Notes: generated by a model not told the origin, from the sequence alone. A stretch of DNA of 64,000 nucleotides from Benincasa hispida (GCF_009727055.1 NC_052350.1:18660840-18724839), one strand, 5' to 3'. Shown: positions 1-12,073, counted from the first letter of the stretch. A program made the numbers and translations.

Positions 1-114
1 AGATCTCATCTTTTATTATTTTTCTAAATGATAATATAATTACTATATACCTGATTATTTTTTTTTTTTCATTCTGTAACCACAATGTGGACTTGCAATC
101 ACAAGGCCCATTAG

Positions 115-450
115 GAGGTGGAGGCGAGGGCAGAAGTCGGGGGGAGGCGAAGGCGGAAGTGAGGGATGGGGTGACGCAAGAACAGGGACGGAAGAGGAGG
201 CGAGTGCGAGGGCGGACGCGAAGATGAGTACGTTTGTTCACGAGGACAAGGATGCGAGGGCGGACGCGAAGATGAGTACGTTTGCGCACGAGGACAAGGA
301 TGCGAGGGTGGATGCGGACGCGAGGGCAGTTGCTAGGGTGCAGGCGCACAACAGCGACAGAGAGGAGCGACGTCGTCGTCTAGTAAGGGGGTGCGGCCGA
401 CTGCGACGTGGCTGAAGAAAGACGAGGAATCGACCCACTCGAGCAATACG
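115..450. repeat. GC-rich minisatellite-like block with a 48-bp tandem repeat
   Basis: This GC-rich island stands out from the AT-rich surroundings. A 48-bp unit beginning GCGAGGGCGGACGCG occurs at 206-253 and 254-301 and is partly continued after 302. Because 48 is a multiple of three, short open frames run through it on both strands, but they have no recognisable domain and look like products of the repeat. From 450 to about 1030 the sequence is AT-rich and I see nothing in it. Confidence 0.7.
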
Positions 451-1029
451 CCCCAATCGTCATAACATTGCGTTCGTGGTGGGTTATTTGGAATCAAGTA
501 ATTTTGATTTGTGTTTGAAAAACTAATGGTACTTAAATACTTGGACTGTGGTTACAGATTTATAATCTTGATTATTTGATTTTTTAAAATAAAAATAAAT
601 ATGAAAAGTTGTATGCGTCAATTAAAGAACAGAGACTGCAACTACAAAATAATTTTTATCACAAAATCTGTCTAAGAGAGCAATGGAAAAAAGTTAGCCA
701 TCTAACTTATTAAGAACCATAAAGAGTTTTTTTTTAAAAAATATTGTAGTTTAGGAAAAGTATTTTGGGAAATATGGTTGTTTTGAAAGTATTTAGAGAT
801 TTGTGGTTGTTTTGAAAGTATTTAGAGGTTGAGATTTTGTATAAAAAAAAAACAAGTCAGGTTGAAGCCTCGACCAAGAAAAATTAAAGAAGAAGTCGAT
901 GGTCGAACCCTCGACCTAAAATGTTATCTAATTATTTTATAATTCGCAGATATCGAACAACAATAGACTCCGTAATGTTGCAAACAACAATACCTCCCAA
1001 ATCAGACGAATCCCCAAAGTGGTAGATTC

Positions 1030-1596
1030 AATTTGGCCACTCGCACCCATGCAAATAAAAGCATCACTCTCAAAGCAGAAGTTACCAACTCACTCAAGAT
1101 TAAGGTCATGTTACCTATGGTCATTCTAGTGAAATGAAGGTTCTGTCATGAACGACGTTATATAATGAGACTATAACACTTCGTGGTCCAATCTTATATA
1201 AACTCCTTTGTATAGGACGCCCCCGCTCGCATGTTTCTACATGGATGATCAGGATCAGACCATCTGTAGCACGTCACAACACTTGTAACAATCTACAAAG
1301 CGAGCCGTATCCGTAGTGTCACCAAGATAAGGTTTCCCTCCTATATCCATATACTACATATCATTTTGGTTATCACTTAAGGCATGATCCACTTGTATGT
1401 CTCCACATACATACTTAAGTTACAACGACAACCAGGGATCTTAGTTTATTGGTTTGTGATAAAGCAATTAAAACATCTCATGTTTCATAGACAACAGTGA
1501 AGAAAATATCATATATTATCACATCACAAGCGTTTGTTCAATACAGTGTTTACAAACTACATAACCCAACGAGGGTTTAGGGCATGAACCCCAACA
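1030..1596 (-). mobile_element. LTR fragment, minus orientation, family shared with 62640-63687
   Basis: Read on the minus strand, the segment starts TGTTGGGGTTCATGCCC at 1596, a typical LTR 5' end. It contains blocks recognisable in the copy near 63.4 kb: the GGACGCCC...ACATG block at 1216-1244 against 63359-63387, and the following ACAAAGCGAGC...GTGTCACCAAGA block. No coding domain is present. The lower boundary is uncertain, and the fragment abuts directly on repeat copy A. It is probably an old solo or truncated LTR of a copia-type element; the superfamily is inferred from general appearance only. Confidence 0.55.
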
Positions 1597-4500
1597 TCTT
1601 CAATATAAACATAGACTCACAATTAGGCCTTGTTGGTGAAAAACTTAAATAAAAGAAAAATAAGCTCTTGAAAAACCCCACATTGCTAAATTTGTAACTT
1701 GGAGTCTCCTTTATAAACCCCCACCTCTAGTATAGGTTTGGGCCCCAAGGGGTACCCATGTTTTAGAGACGGTGAGGAGACAGACAAGATGGATTTGGTG
1801 GACATCCCACACGTGCCGCCGTCCGTCCAGTTGTGGCGAGTGTGTGTGAAATTATTTATAATAATAAATCCTTTCCATTTCTTTATTTTTTTAATTATTA
1901 TTTTAAAATAAAGAATTTATTTTGTCTTCCGTTTTCATTAGTTGCACGCATTTTCTGTCCACCGCAGGTAGCTGTTTTTACAGACCTTAACAATTCACTT
2001 ACTCTTGATGAAGATCAATACAAATAGAATGTAAAAATTTGTAGACAAATCTTGAACTGGATGAACACCAAGATTCTACTAATTTTTCTAATATTATGTA
2101 ATCTTTTTAAATCTTATACTAAATTTTACCTCTTTTTAAAATTTCTCCAAATTATGTTATGTTTACCCAATCTTATATCAAATTTCAATAATTTTTCAAA
2201 TCTTTAGCTCAATTTATGTTTTCACACTTATATGAATTACTAATAAAAATTCCGGTGGTCGACTAAGATGAACTGAGAAAAACTATTTCCAAGATTTAAA
2301 ATATATATATATATATTCTAATTATGAAAGATTTAAGCATTTGAGATTCTGTGCTTGGATCGGGTCTTAGAATCCTCATACACAAGATATTGGGAGACAA
2401 TCCTTTTCCCCTAAGCGAGTTTTAAAATAAATAAATATTCAAATATAAGAAAATAAGCCAACTTATTTAAAAGGGCTTTCGACATAAAATGCATTAAAAT
2501 ATGGGCTATATTACATTATGTTTTGAACATTCAATTTTTTACCAAAAAAAAAAAAAATTACACCTATTGTGCTTTGTTTTTCCACTATCATCAATGGGTA
2601 TTTACAATTTAGGTTGGTCTTCACGCCCATTTATGTTCCTTTTTAGGAAAAAAAAATGTTCAAACTCTTTCACTTCCTCTTTCTTCCCCTTCCCTCTCTT
2701 TTCTCTTTTCTCCTTTCTCCTTCGTCTCTTTTCTCTTTCCTGGCGGTGTGAGTTGCAGGCAAGAGACGGACGACTAGCGACTGAAGATGGATAGCGTGGG
2801 GCGAATAGATCCAGCGTTGGGCATGAGATCCAACAGCAAGCAAGTAAAACCAGCATTGGGCTAGTTGTTCTGGTGTGGGGGGAGCAGATCTGGTGCGAGG
2901 GTGAGCAAATCCAGTGTCGGGCGAGCAGATCCAAGGTGGAATAAATCAACAATGTGGGGTTCTGAAAAATGATGGTCGATGGTACAAATTCCAGACGAGA
3001 TGAAGATGGGGACACAAACCAAAGAATAAATGTACATATAAAAACTATAATATATATAATCGTTATTTTATATAAACAATGATGGTTTTTTATTTAGATT
3101 TCTTGTTTTATGATATATATGCTTATACATATGTTTTATGTTGAATATTAAGTCCATTTGTGATTTATGTATTGTGGTAGATATTTTTGTTTATTTTTCG
3201 ACTACTTTGAATTTATGATATAAATGAGATTTATGATATATACTATGATTTATATTGTATTATCAATGGATATGGTTATATCGAAACTTTCTAATGGTAT
3301 ATCTATTTGAGTACATTTATATGTCATGTATTGGTTAGAATATATGCAACCATCTAATATAATGATTTAATGTATATATAAAAATAATCATGAATCTACT
3401 AGAAAAACTAACAAATTTATGTGAAATTAGTTGTATTTGAGTACATATCAAATATATTTACCAGTATATTTCATATATTTGTTAGAATATTTCCAAATAA
3501 AAAATGAAATATATTATAGGCACAAGCGATATATCACATAATATTAAAAAAACAATGGAATATATCACATAATATCAAAAAACAATATGAAAAACAAAAT
3601 AAAAAATAAAATCGTATTAAATGTCATTTTCTCTCCCCATTATAAAATGAATTTTCTCTTCCCATCACTAAAGGAGCTTCGTGGATAGGGAAATATATAT
3701 AAAAATCAGACATAAAAATAATAAAAAAAATGAGCAAATTTGTCTAAAAATAACACTAAAACCCTTTCTTGAAAAAAATCAAATTTAAAGATATTTTTTA
3801 AATATATAGCCTAAAGAGGATGTTTTATGTAAAATCTCTATTTAAAAATGTACCAAAATGTCACTATCTATCAATGTCATTTTACTATAAAATCTCTATC
3901 AATATCTATCATTAATAGACAATGATATTTTACTATATTTGTATATATTTCTAAGAGCTTTGCTATTGAAAATAATTACCCATAAAATAATTGAATTAAA
4001 ACTTATGGGAAGCAAATTGGGAAAATTGTTATTTCTAACCTGAAAAGGTTATTTAGTTGACAAAAATAATTTATTTTTCAAAAACTTCTTATTCTAACAT
4101 CTTTCTTACTTTTTCAGATTTTAAATGTAGAGTCTCAAATAATAAAAATATTATTTTGTCCCTCATTCAAGTGCCTCCAATTTCACCTCTACCTAATATA
4201 ACTTTCCTTACCCAACTTCAGTTTTAAAACTTAAACTTCAGTATTCTATTTTGTTTGAGGTAGATTTGTTGTTATTTTAAAGGAAAATTTTCATTGAGAT
4301 TTCTCGTAATGGAAATTTTTTTTTGTAAATTTCAATTGTTACGGAAAATTCATGAAAGTTTTTTTTCGACACAAAACTAAGAATGATAAATAAAAAAAAA
4401 ATTAAAAATTAAAAATTATTTTTTAAAAGAAACAAACAAATAAACCTAATCTATCCCTTGCGGGAATTCCCATAAGTTTAATTGGATTTGAAATTGGTTT

Positions 4501-4740
4501 AAAAAAATTAAACTATAACTTAAGGGAATTGGATTAGTTTAACCGAAACTAACAAAGTTTAAGTTTTCTTTTCTTAAAAAAGTTTAAGGGAAAAAATGAA
4601 TTGGCTAAAAAAGATCATAGTATCCCATAAAGATGCTCATCGAAAATTTTCCAGTAAGCTTGTATTTTTTTTAATTTTAATTTTACAAAATAGATTTAAT
4701 TGAATTGAATTAAATATAAATTTAATTCTTATGAAAAAAG
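1597..4740. repeat. Copy A of a tandemly duplicated ~3-kb segment
   Basis: It runs from TCTTCAATATAAACATAGA at 1597 to TTAATTCTTATGAAAAAA near 4740 and matches 5084-8043 in the same order and orientation, with small indels and substitutions. Contents in order: a single copy of the 66-bp module seen three times in copy B, a pyrimidine-rich stretch at 2670-2750, a degenerate short repeat at 2780-2950 built on GAGCAGATCCAG-like words, then AT-rich sequence. No open frame has a recognisable domain, so I regard it as non-coding. Confidence 0.85.
1657..1722 (+). promoter_or_regulatory. USE-like plus TATA-like module (single copy)
   Basis: CCCACATTG at 1677-1685 resembles the plant snRNA upstream sequence element (RTCCCACATCG). 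Exactly 26 bp separate it from TATAAA at 1712-1717, a spacing like that of plant U6-type promoters as I remember them. No snRNA is recognisable downstream, and an early T-run at about 1762 would end any Pol III transcript. This is a motif-level observation only. Confidence 0.3.
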
Positions 4741-5083
4741 CAATCTTTCCTTTTGGTTCAAGTCGAAAATTGTTGTCAAGTTTTGTTGATTGGTTTTCCT
4801 CCTAGAAGAAATCTTTGACTTCCAGTTTAAGTCAAGAACAGGAGTTGGAGTAGAATTGACATATCGATTCCTTTGACAATTCTTTCCTTTTAGTTTATAT
4901 CAGAGGTGGTCAGGAGGGGTTGCAAAGCAGTTCTTCTTCTGGCACCATTCTTCCCCTTCTTATTATTATTAGCTACTTGATTATTCAATTGCTTTTGTTG
5001 CACTGTCTCTCCTCCATTTGAATAATGGTCGTTTGTTTGATGTTTTGTTCTTCATTAATTACTCATATATCTCTTCCTCAAAA
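4741..5083. other. Unique spacer between repeat copies A and B
   Basis: About 340 bp not shared by either copy. It is pyrimidine-rich in part (4920-5070) and contains no frame or RNA that I recognise. Confidence 0.5.
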
Positions 5084-5142
5084 ATCTTCAATATAAACAT
5101 AGATTCACAGTTAGGTCTTGTTGGTGAAAAACTTAAATGAAA

Positions 5143-5340
5143 GAAAAATAAGCTTTTGAGAAACCCCACATTGCTAAATTTGTAACTTGGAGTCTCCTTC
5201 ATAAACCCGAAAAATAAGCTTTTGAGAAACCTCACATTGCTAAATTTGTAACTTGGAGTCTCCTTCATAAACCAGAAAAATAAGCTTTTGAGAAACCCCA
5301 CATTGCTAAATTTGTAACTTGGAGTCTCCTTCATAAACCC
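5143..5340 (+). repeat. Three tandem 66-bp units carrying the USE-like module
   Basis: Units lie at 5143-5208, 5209-5274 and 5275-5340, each beginning GAAAAATAAGCTTTTGAG and containing CACATTGCTAAATTTG followed by CATAAAC. Copy A has one unit (1657-1722). The unit length is divisible by three, so a minus-strand frame reads through all three copies; this is not evidence of a gene. Confidence 0.85.
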
Positions 5341-7516
5341 CCATCTCTAGTTATGGGTTTGGGCCTTAAGGGATACCCATGTGAGAAGACAGGTCGATTG
5401 TGGCGGGTGTGTGTGAAATTATTTATAATAATAAATCAAATTTATTTAGTCTTCAGTTTTCATTTGGAGACAAATCTTGAACAGGATGAACACCAAGATT
5501 CTAATATTATGTAATTTTATACCAAATTTTACCTCTTTTCAAAATTTCTCCAAATTATGTTATGTTTACCAAATCTTATATCAAATTTCTTAATTAAAAG
5601 TGTTTTCGACATAAAAGATAGTAAAATATGGGTTATATTACATTAATGTTTTGAACATTCAATTTTTTACCAAAAAAAAAAACTATTGTACTTTGTTTTT
5701 CCATTAATGTCAATGGGTATCTACAATTTTAGTTTGGGGCTTCACGCCTATTTATGTTCCTTTTTAAAAAAGAAAAAAATGTTGAAATTCTTTCACTTCC
5801 TCCTTCTTTCTCCTCCCTCTCTTTTCTCCTTTCTCCTCTATCTCTTTTCTCCTTCCGGTAAGAGCAGCAGGTAGGAGATGGATGGCTAGCGACGGGAGAC
5901 GGATGTCGTGGGATGAACAAATCCAGCGATGGGCATGCAGATCCAACATCGAGCGAGTAAAACCAGCATCGGGCAAACTGATCTGGTGTGGGGAGAGTAG
6001 ATCTAGTGCAAGGACGAGCAGATCGGCCATGTGGGCGAGCAGATCCAAGGCGGGATGAACCGACGGCGTGGAGTTCTGAAAAAATGACGGTCGACGGCAC
6101 GGGTTCTAGACGAAATGGACGAGATGAAGATGGGGAGAAGAAGAGATGAAGATGGGGACATAAACCAAAAAATAAATATACATATAAAAACTGTGAAATA
6201 TATAATCCTTATTTTATATAAACGATGATAGTTTTTTATTTTGCTTTCTTATTTTTATGATATATATGCTTATATATATGTTCTATGTTGAATATTAAGT
6301 CCATTTGTGATTTATGTATTGTGGTAGATATTTTTATTTATTTTTCGACTACCTTTAATTTATGATATATACTGTAATATAAATGAGATTTATGATATAT
6401 ACTGTGATTTATATCGTATTGTCAATGGATATGGTTATATTGAAACTTTCTAATGGTATATCTATTTGAGTATATTTATATTTCATATATTGGTTAGAAT
6501 ATATGCAACCATCTAATACAATGTTCTAATGTATATATAAAAATAATCATGAATCCACTAGAAAAACTAAAAAAAATTGCCGTGAAATCAGTTGTATTTG
6601 AGTACATATCAAATATATTTACCAGTATATTCATATATTTGTTATAATATTTCCAAATAAAAAATGGAATATAATATAAGCACAAGTGATATATCACATA
6701 ATATTCAAAACAAACAGTGGAATATATCACATAATGTCAAAAAACAACATGAAAAATAAAATAAAAAATAGAATCATATTAAATGTCATTTTCTCTCCCC
6801 ATTATAAAACGAATTTTCTCTCCCTGTCATTAAGGGAGCTTTGTGGATTGGGAAATTATATAAAAATCAGACGTAAAAATAATAAAAAAAAAAGGACAAA
6901 TTTGTCTAAAAATAACACTAAAACCCTTTCTTGAAAAAATTTAAATTTAAAGACATTTTTGAAATAATGAAATAAAGAGGATGTTTTAAATAAAATCCTT
7001 ATTTACAAATGTAACAAAATGTCACAATCTATCAATGTCACATACAAATAGATGTCTATTAGTGTCTATCCCTGATAAACAGTGACATTTTACTATATTT
7101 GTAAATATTTCTAGCAGCTTTGTTATTAAAAATAATTACCCATAAAATAATTGAATTAAAACTTATGGGAAACAATTTAGGAAAATTGTTATTTCTAACC
7201 TGAAAAGGTGTTTTAGTAGACAAAACTAATTTATTTTTCAAAAACTTCTTATTCTATCATCTTTCTTACTTTTTCAGATTTTAAATGTAGGGTCTCACAT
7301 AATGGAAAAAAAAAATCATTTTGTCCCTTATTGAGTGTGTCCAATTTCACCTCTACCTAACACAACTTTTCTTATTCAACTTCAGTTTTAAAATTTAAAC
7401 TTAAGTATTCTATTTTGTTTGTAGTAAATTTGTTGTTTTTTTTAAAGGAAAAAATTTCATTGGGATTTCTCGTTATTGAAAAATTTTCTATAAATTTCAA
7501 TTGTTACGGAAAATTC

Positions 7517-7802
7517 ATGAAAGTTTTTTCTTCGACTCTAAACTAAGAATGATAAATAAAAAATTAAGAATTATTTTTTAAAAGAAACAAACAAACAAAC
7601 AAACCTAATCTATCCCTTACGGGAATTCCCATAAGTTTAATTGGGTTTGAAATTGGTTAAAAATGAAAGTTTTTTCTTCGACTCAAAACTAAGAATGATA
7701 AATAAAAAATTAAGAATTATTTTTTAAAAGAAACAAACAAACAAACCTAATCTATCCCTTACGGGAATTCCCATAAGTTTAATTGGATTTGAAATTGGTT
7801 AA
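7517..7802 (+). repeat. Tandem duplication of ~146 bp inside copy B
   Basis: ATGAAAGTTTTTTCTTCGAC starts at 7517 and again at 7663. The two halves are nearly identical and include a short CAAA microsatellite of differing length. Copy A has the corresponding segment once, near 4350-4500, so the duplication arose after A and B separated. Confidence 0.85.
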
Positions 7803-9329
7803 AAAAAAATAAATATAGCTTAAGGGAATTGGAGTAGGTTAACCGAGACTTAAGTTTAAGGTTTCTTTTTTTAAAAAAGTTTTAAGGGAAAAAATAAGTT
7901 GGCTAAAAAAGATCATAGTATCCCATAAAGATGCTCATCGAAAATTTTCCAGTAAGCTTGTATTTTTTTTTTTTAAATTTTAATTTTACAAAATAGATTC
8001 AATTGAATTAAATTAAATATAAATTTAATTCTTATGAAAAAAAAATTACTAAAAATTTTGGCAAATCAACACTTATGAAATTGGACTTTGCACAAACAGT
8101 GTTGTAGTTGAAACAGTGATCCATATTTACTATTATAGATTTGTTCTACTTGTGTAACCAAAATTTCGTTTCAAAGCCCCCCCTCTGTTTCAGCGTGTCT
8201 ACCAATAACCACTAAACTACTCAAGACAACTACAAATAAATATAAATTAACAAAAAAAAATGAAAATAATAAGCTATTAAATTTAGGGCATCAACCTCAA
8301 CATCTTGACCTATCATGGGGTCAGTACTGCTTTATCAAGCTCACTTTAAGCTTCTTGTTTTACCTCAAGTCAGGAACTAGCTTAACTTGCTAACTAGGAT
8401 AAGTCTTGTTTCTAATTGAGCCAAGACTATCTTTCCAACGTTCACCAGATGTCCACCAATATTCAACGATGTCATCCCAAACCTTAGAATGTCATAACGC
8501 TTCATCTCGCATATGGACACATCTATCGAGAACCGACTCTCAAGTCATTCATATTTACCGGGACCAATGGGACAATCATCAACATGAACATCGTCATGGC
8601 ATGACGACACTTACGACCATACCGTGTTGTTTGAGGATATCGTGCTGGAACCCAAGCATATATGCCAACCTCCAATCTTCCCGAGAAGGCATAATGTTGG
8701 CACACCCGTGTCACCCAACACTATCCTTGAGTAACTCCTTCTCACAAGAAGTTGTCTGAGACTTTCATCCTGCGACACTTGCCCACGTCATGCCACACTC
8801 GTTGTCATGTGGTAGCTCACTTAGGCACCAAGGCCCAGGAGTGGTGGAGAGCCAATACCATACCTCCCCCATAGTGCATTATGAACATTTTCTTATTTTC
8901 CATCCATGCATGTGGATTATGGCGAACGGTCACTCATCAACATAGAGCTTTCATTTGAACTTGGATTGACATGAAATTCGACATGCTTGCATATTTCCTC
9001 ACTATGCATCTAACTCTAGAGCCGCTCGTCCAAACTCACAACGAGACCCTGACTCCCAAGATCATGGCTCGGGACCCCATCTAACCCCTACTAAACTTGT
9101 CATTGACACCACCAATGACACTAGTGTTTGTCTTCTTGTTTGATGTTCAACCTGATTGTTTGTTCACTCCTCTTTGTATGTTGGATGATGTATTTTCCTC
9201 CTCAATCACATCATGAGACTTCACTTCTCTTGCTCTTTCTTTCGCCTAATGGATGGCACCCTTTTAGATGTCAGCATGCTTACTTCTTGTCTTGCCCACT
9301 TTGTGGGAGTCTCAACCCACTCTATCATA

Positions 9330-9575
9330 CTAGGGTTGAGACACTCTCCCACTTAATATCGTCATCGTCCTTGATGACGCTCTTTATGTGTTGACATACT
9401 CTCCTCCACTTATTCTCGTCATCGTTCTCGATGACGCTCTCCCTTATAGTAAGGTCAAGACATTCTCCCCCACTTAATCTCGTCATCGTCCTCAATGAAG
9501 TTTTTCCTTTTAATAGGGTCAAGATGTTCTCCCTAGTTGATCTCGCCATCATCCTCAATGTCGTCTTTCTTCTTT
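9330..9575. repeat. Degenerate ~65-70-bp tandem repeat inside the LTR element
   Basis: About four imperfect units share the words CTCCCACTTAATCTCGTC and ATCGTCCTCGATGACG. They lie in the internal region of the retroelement and have no coding significance that I can recognise. Confidence 0.65.
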
Positions 9576-11336
9576 AGAGGGCTAACTGACTCTATTCTTC
9601 TTTTTCCCACGCTTCAGACAACATTAAATTGGCACAATACTTATGAGGTTGCTCCCTTTTGTGGAATTACTTGCGCCTCACTCAAGGACTTGGCCTGAAA
9701 CATCTCATCAAGACATTGAACTACACTTGGGCACTGTTGCCCTCGCTTCAAGCCCACTTGGCTTCAACTTTCCTATTATCCAAGAAACTGACAACTGAAT
9801 TCCATGCTGAGATAGTTAACTCTTCTCCCTTCGTTCTTCTTCGAAGATGACTTCTTCTCTTCGAGCCAATCTTTGTTACTAAGCCACCTGCTATGGAAAA
9901 ATAAGTTGCAAGGTCGCTTCAACTACTTTCTCTTCTTCGCTCGCTTGATTCGCTAGACTGACACTTCTTTACATGAACTTTTTCTGACTGCTTTATCTTC
10001 CTCTTGCGAAGCCAACTATCTATCTTACATGGATTAGCTTAAGGGACACGCGTGCCCATGCCTTTCGGAGCACACTTATGGGGTAAGTAACCCATGTTCT
10101 CGAGTTACTTCCCTCTTGATGGCTCTTTCTTAGCCGCAATCCACTCTTGGGACGTTTCTCTTCTTTTTCTTCCGCTTTTTCACTTTTCTCGATGTCGTCT
10201 CTGGCTCTTGACTTTTCTGCTTGCAACCATTAACATTATCCCTCTGACAGCAATGGTTTTTTCGAAGGCACCCTACTTCGTTCACCTTCTACTTCTTTCT
10301 TTTCTTTCCCTGTGCACTATAGGCACTTCTTTCGCATGGCCCAATCTCTTACTCTTTTCTCTTGGATGGCCTAGAGGCCACCTTGCCTCACTTGTACTCT
10401 TACCTTGATCGTCTCATCTTTGCTTACAGTTTCCCGAAGGAATCAACACGGATACTGCCAAGGCTAACCCAACGGTCTCCACTCAACTTCTTCTTGACTT
10501 GTATAAATGCCACCCATGCTTTTCTCTACCTCAAAAGTGACTATCTGAACTGTCTTGAAGGGGATTAAAGTCTAGGTATCACCTAACCCATCTCCCTTTA
10601 ACTTCGCTTCTTCCGCAAACAACAACGAACATACTTAAATGTGCAACTTCTGGCTTATGAAGGAATCCAGGCAAGTGAACATCAGTTCCAAGACTTCCTC
10701 TTGAACTTTGCTTTACCACTATCTGAAGAACACTTTTTGGTTTATGTCAACTCAAGGCAAACAAACATAGACAGATTCTCTTCTTTTCTAACATTGCCCC
10801 ACTTGATGTCTGACAACATCTTGCCACCTTTCTTTCTCTTACTTTTTTTTTCTAGCATTCAGTCACAGACCACTTCACATCAACGAGTCACTAACGTGCA
10901 ACTTCTCCCTAGCAGTTCACTCGCAAATGAGCACTTTATGATAAGCTCTTCTTCACGTGTCGGGAGCATGGGCCACTTTGTTTATTTGAATCGATTTGTT
11001 TGTTTATTTTTTTTTCTAGGACAGAACACGAAACCATCAAACTCCTTGGCAACGGTACTTGGTTCTTACTCTCTAACGGGTTTGACTCCTCTAACCAAGT
11101 AACTTACTTTTGGCACTCACTGAGATTCAAAGTGTCAGGCTTCAACCCTTTTTCTATCTCTGATACGGACTAGCACCACTGCCTTGCCAAACTGACACTC
11201 TTGACACATTTGTGAAGTCACTCTGATAACAACCGGGTTGTCTTATTGAATACAAAGAACAAAATGCATTTCGACCCCGTCGTAGTTAGGCTAAGCCAGA
11301 AAGAGAGAAAGAGGTTCAACTCAACGCTTACAGCGT

Positions 11337-11349
11337 GGCTCTGATACCA
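11337..11349 (-). other. Primer-binding site, tRNA-iMet type
   Basis: The minus strand reads TGGTATCAGAGCC, the common plant retrotransposon primer-binding site, two bases inside the LTR end TGTGACA. It fixes the orientation of the element and the inner border of its 5' LTR. Confidence 0.8.
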
Positions 11350-12073
11350 AATGTCACAGTCATACTTCTTCAACCGTGCGGCTCCATAATCTTTTCCCCG
11401 AACATGGCCAACGTAGAGGCTAATTTTATCCAATACATTTTTTTTCTCGAGTCATCTTACTCTATCAGAATTTAAAGCGAGGTTCTTTCATCCTCATCCG
11501 AGCTTACATAATCATTGTCGTACGACTTGCATCGAACATCCATTCGACTAGTCATACCTGTGAGCATTCTTTCACTCGCCAGTGACATTGTCTTAACTGT
11601 GTGTTCTCAACTTAATGCTTGCAACTTAACTTGTCTTGGCAATGTACGTCGCCCCTTCGTACATTCCAACATCTCTCCTCCACTTTAGTTTTCGACCACT
11701 CGGTCACCCCACTTCTCATTTCGAGTCGGTACCTTTCCCGGATGAGTTCTGACCTATCACGGGGTCAATACTACTTTATCAAGCTCAATTTAAACTTCTT
11801 GCTTTATCTCAAGTCAGGAACTAGGTTCATTTTCCAACCGGGATAAGTCTTACTTCTAACCGAGCCAAGACTAACTTTTCAACGCTCACCGGGTGTCCAC
11901 CGACATTCAACGATGCCATCTCGAACCTTAGAATTACATAACGCTTCATCTTGCATATGGATACATCTATCGAGAATCGACTCTCGGGTCATTCACATTT
12001 ACCGGGACCAACTGGACAATCGTCAACACGAACATCATCGTGGCATGACGAAACTTGCGACCATACCGTGTCA

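Larger units (their letters stand above)
5084..8043. repeat. Copy B of the tandemly duplicated ~3-kb segment
   Basis: This is a direct repeat of 1597-4740. It differs from copy A by triplication of a 66-bp module near its start (5143-5340), deletion of part of the region matching 2040-2450, and an internal tandem duplication of about 146 bp at 7517-7802. The many small differences between A and B imply that the duplication is not recent. Short frames within it are repeat artefacts. Confidence 0.85.
8308..12073 (-). mobile_element. Decayed non-autonomous LTR retroelement
   Basis: The element reads on the minus strand. The 5' LTR is 11352-12073 (722 bp, minus-strand ends TGACACGG and CTGTGACA). 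The adjacent primer-binding site TGGTATCAGAGCC (minus strand of 11337-11349) is complementary to the 3' end of initiator tRNA-Met. The other LTR copy at 8308-8627 matches only the first ~320 bp of the 5' LTR (11750-12073) and has lost its terminal TG. The internal part (8628-11336) is pyrimidine-rich on the plus strand and encodes no gag, protease, reverse transcriptase or integrase motif that I can see. It is most likely a large retrotransposon derivative or a heavily decayed copy. Confidence 0.75.

Noticed and set aside
224..456. Arg/Asp-rich and Ala/Ser-rich frames on both strands
   Set aside because: They arise from a 48-bp GC-rich repeat; neither shows a domain or gene structure.
5059..5334. 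Minus-strand frame encoding a repeated METxSYKFSNVGFLKS-like peptide
   Set aside because: The peptide repeat is only the translation of a 66-bp DNA repeat whose length is divisible by three. The single copy in segment A has no corresponding gene.
5143..5340. CRISPR-like regular repeats
   Set aside because: The units are directly adjacent with no spacers, and the DNA is a plant nuclear region.
10641..11102. 153-codon plus-strand frame within the LTR element
   Set aside because: The element reads on the minus strand, the frame is low-complexity Leu/Phe/Ser-rich, and no retroelement domain is visible.
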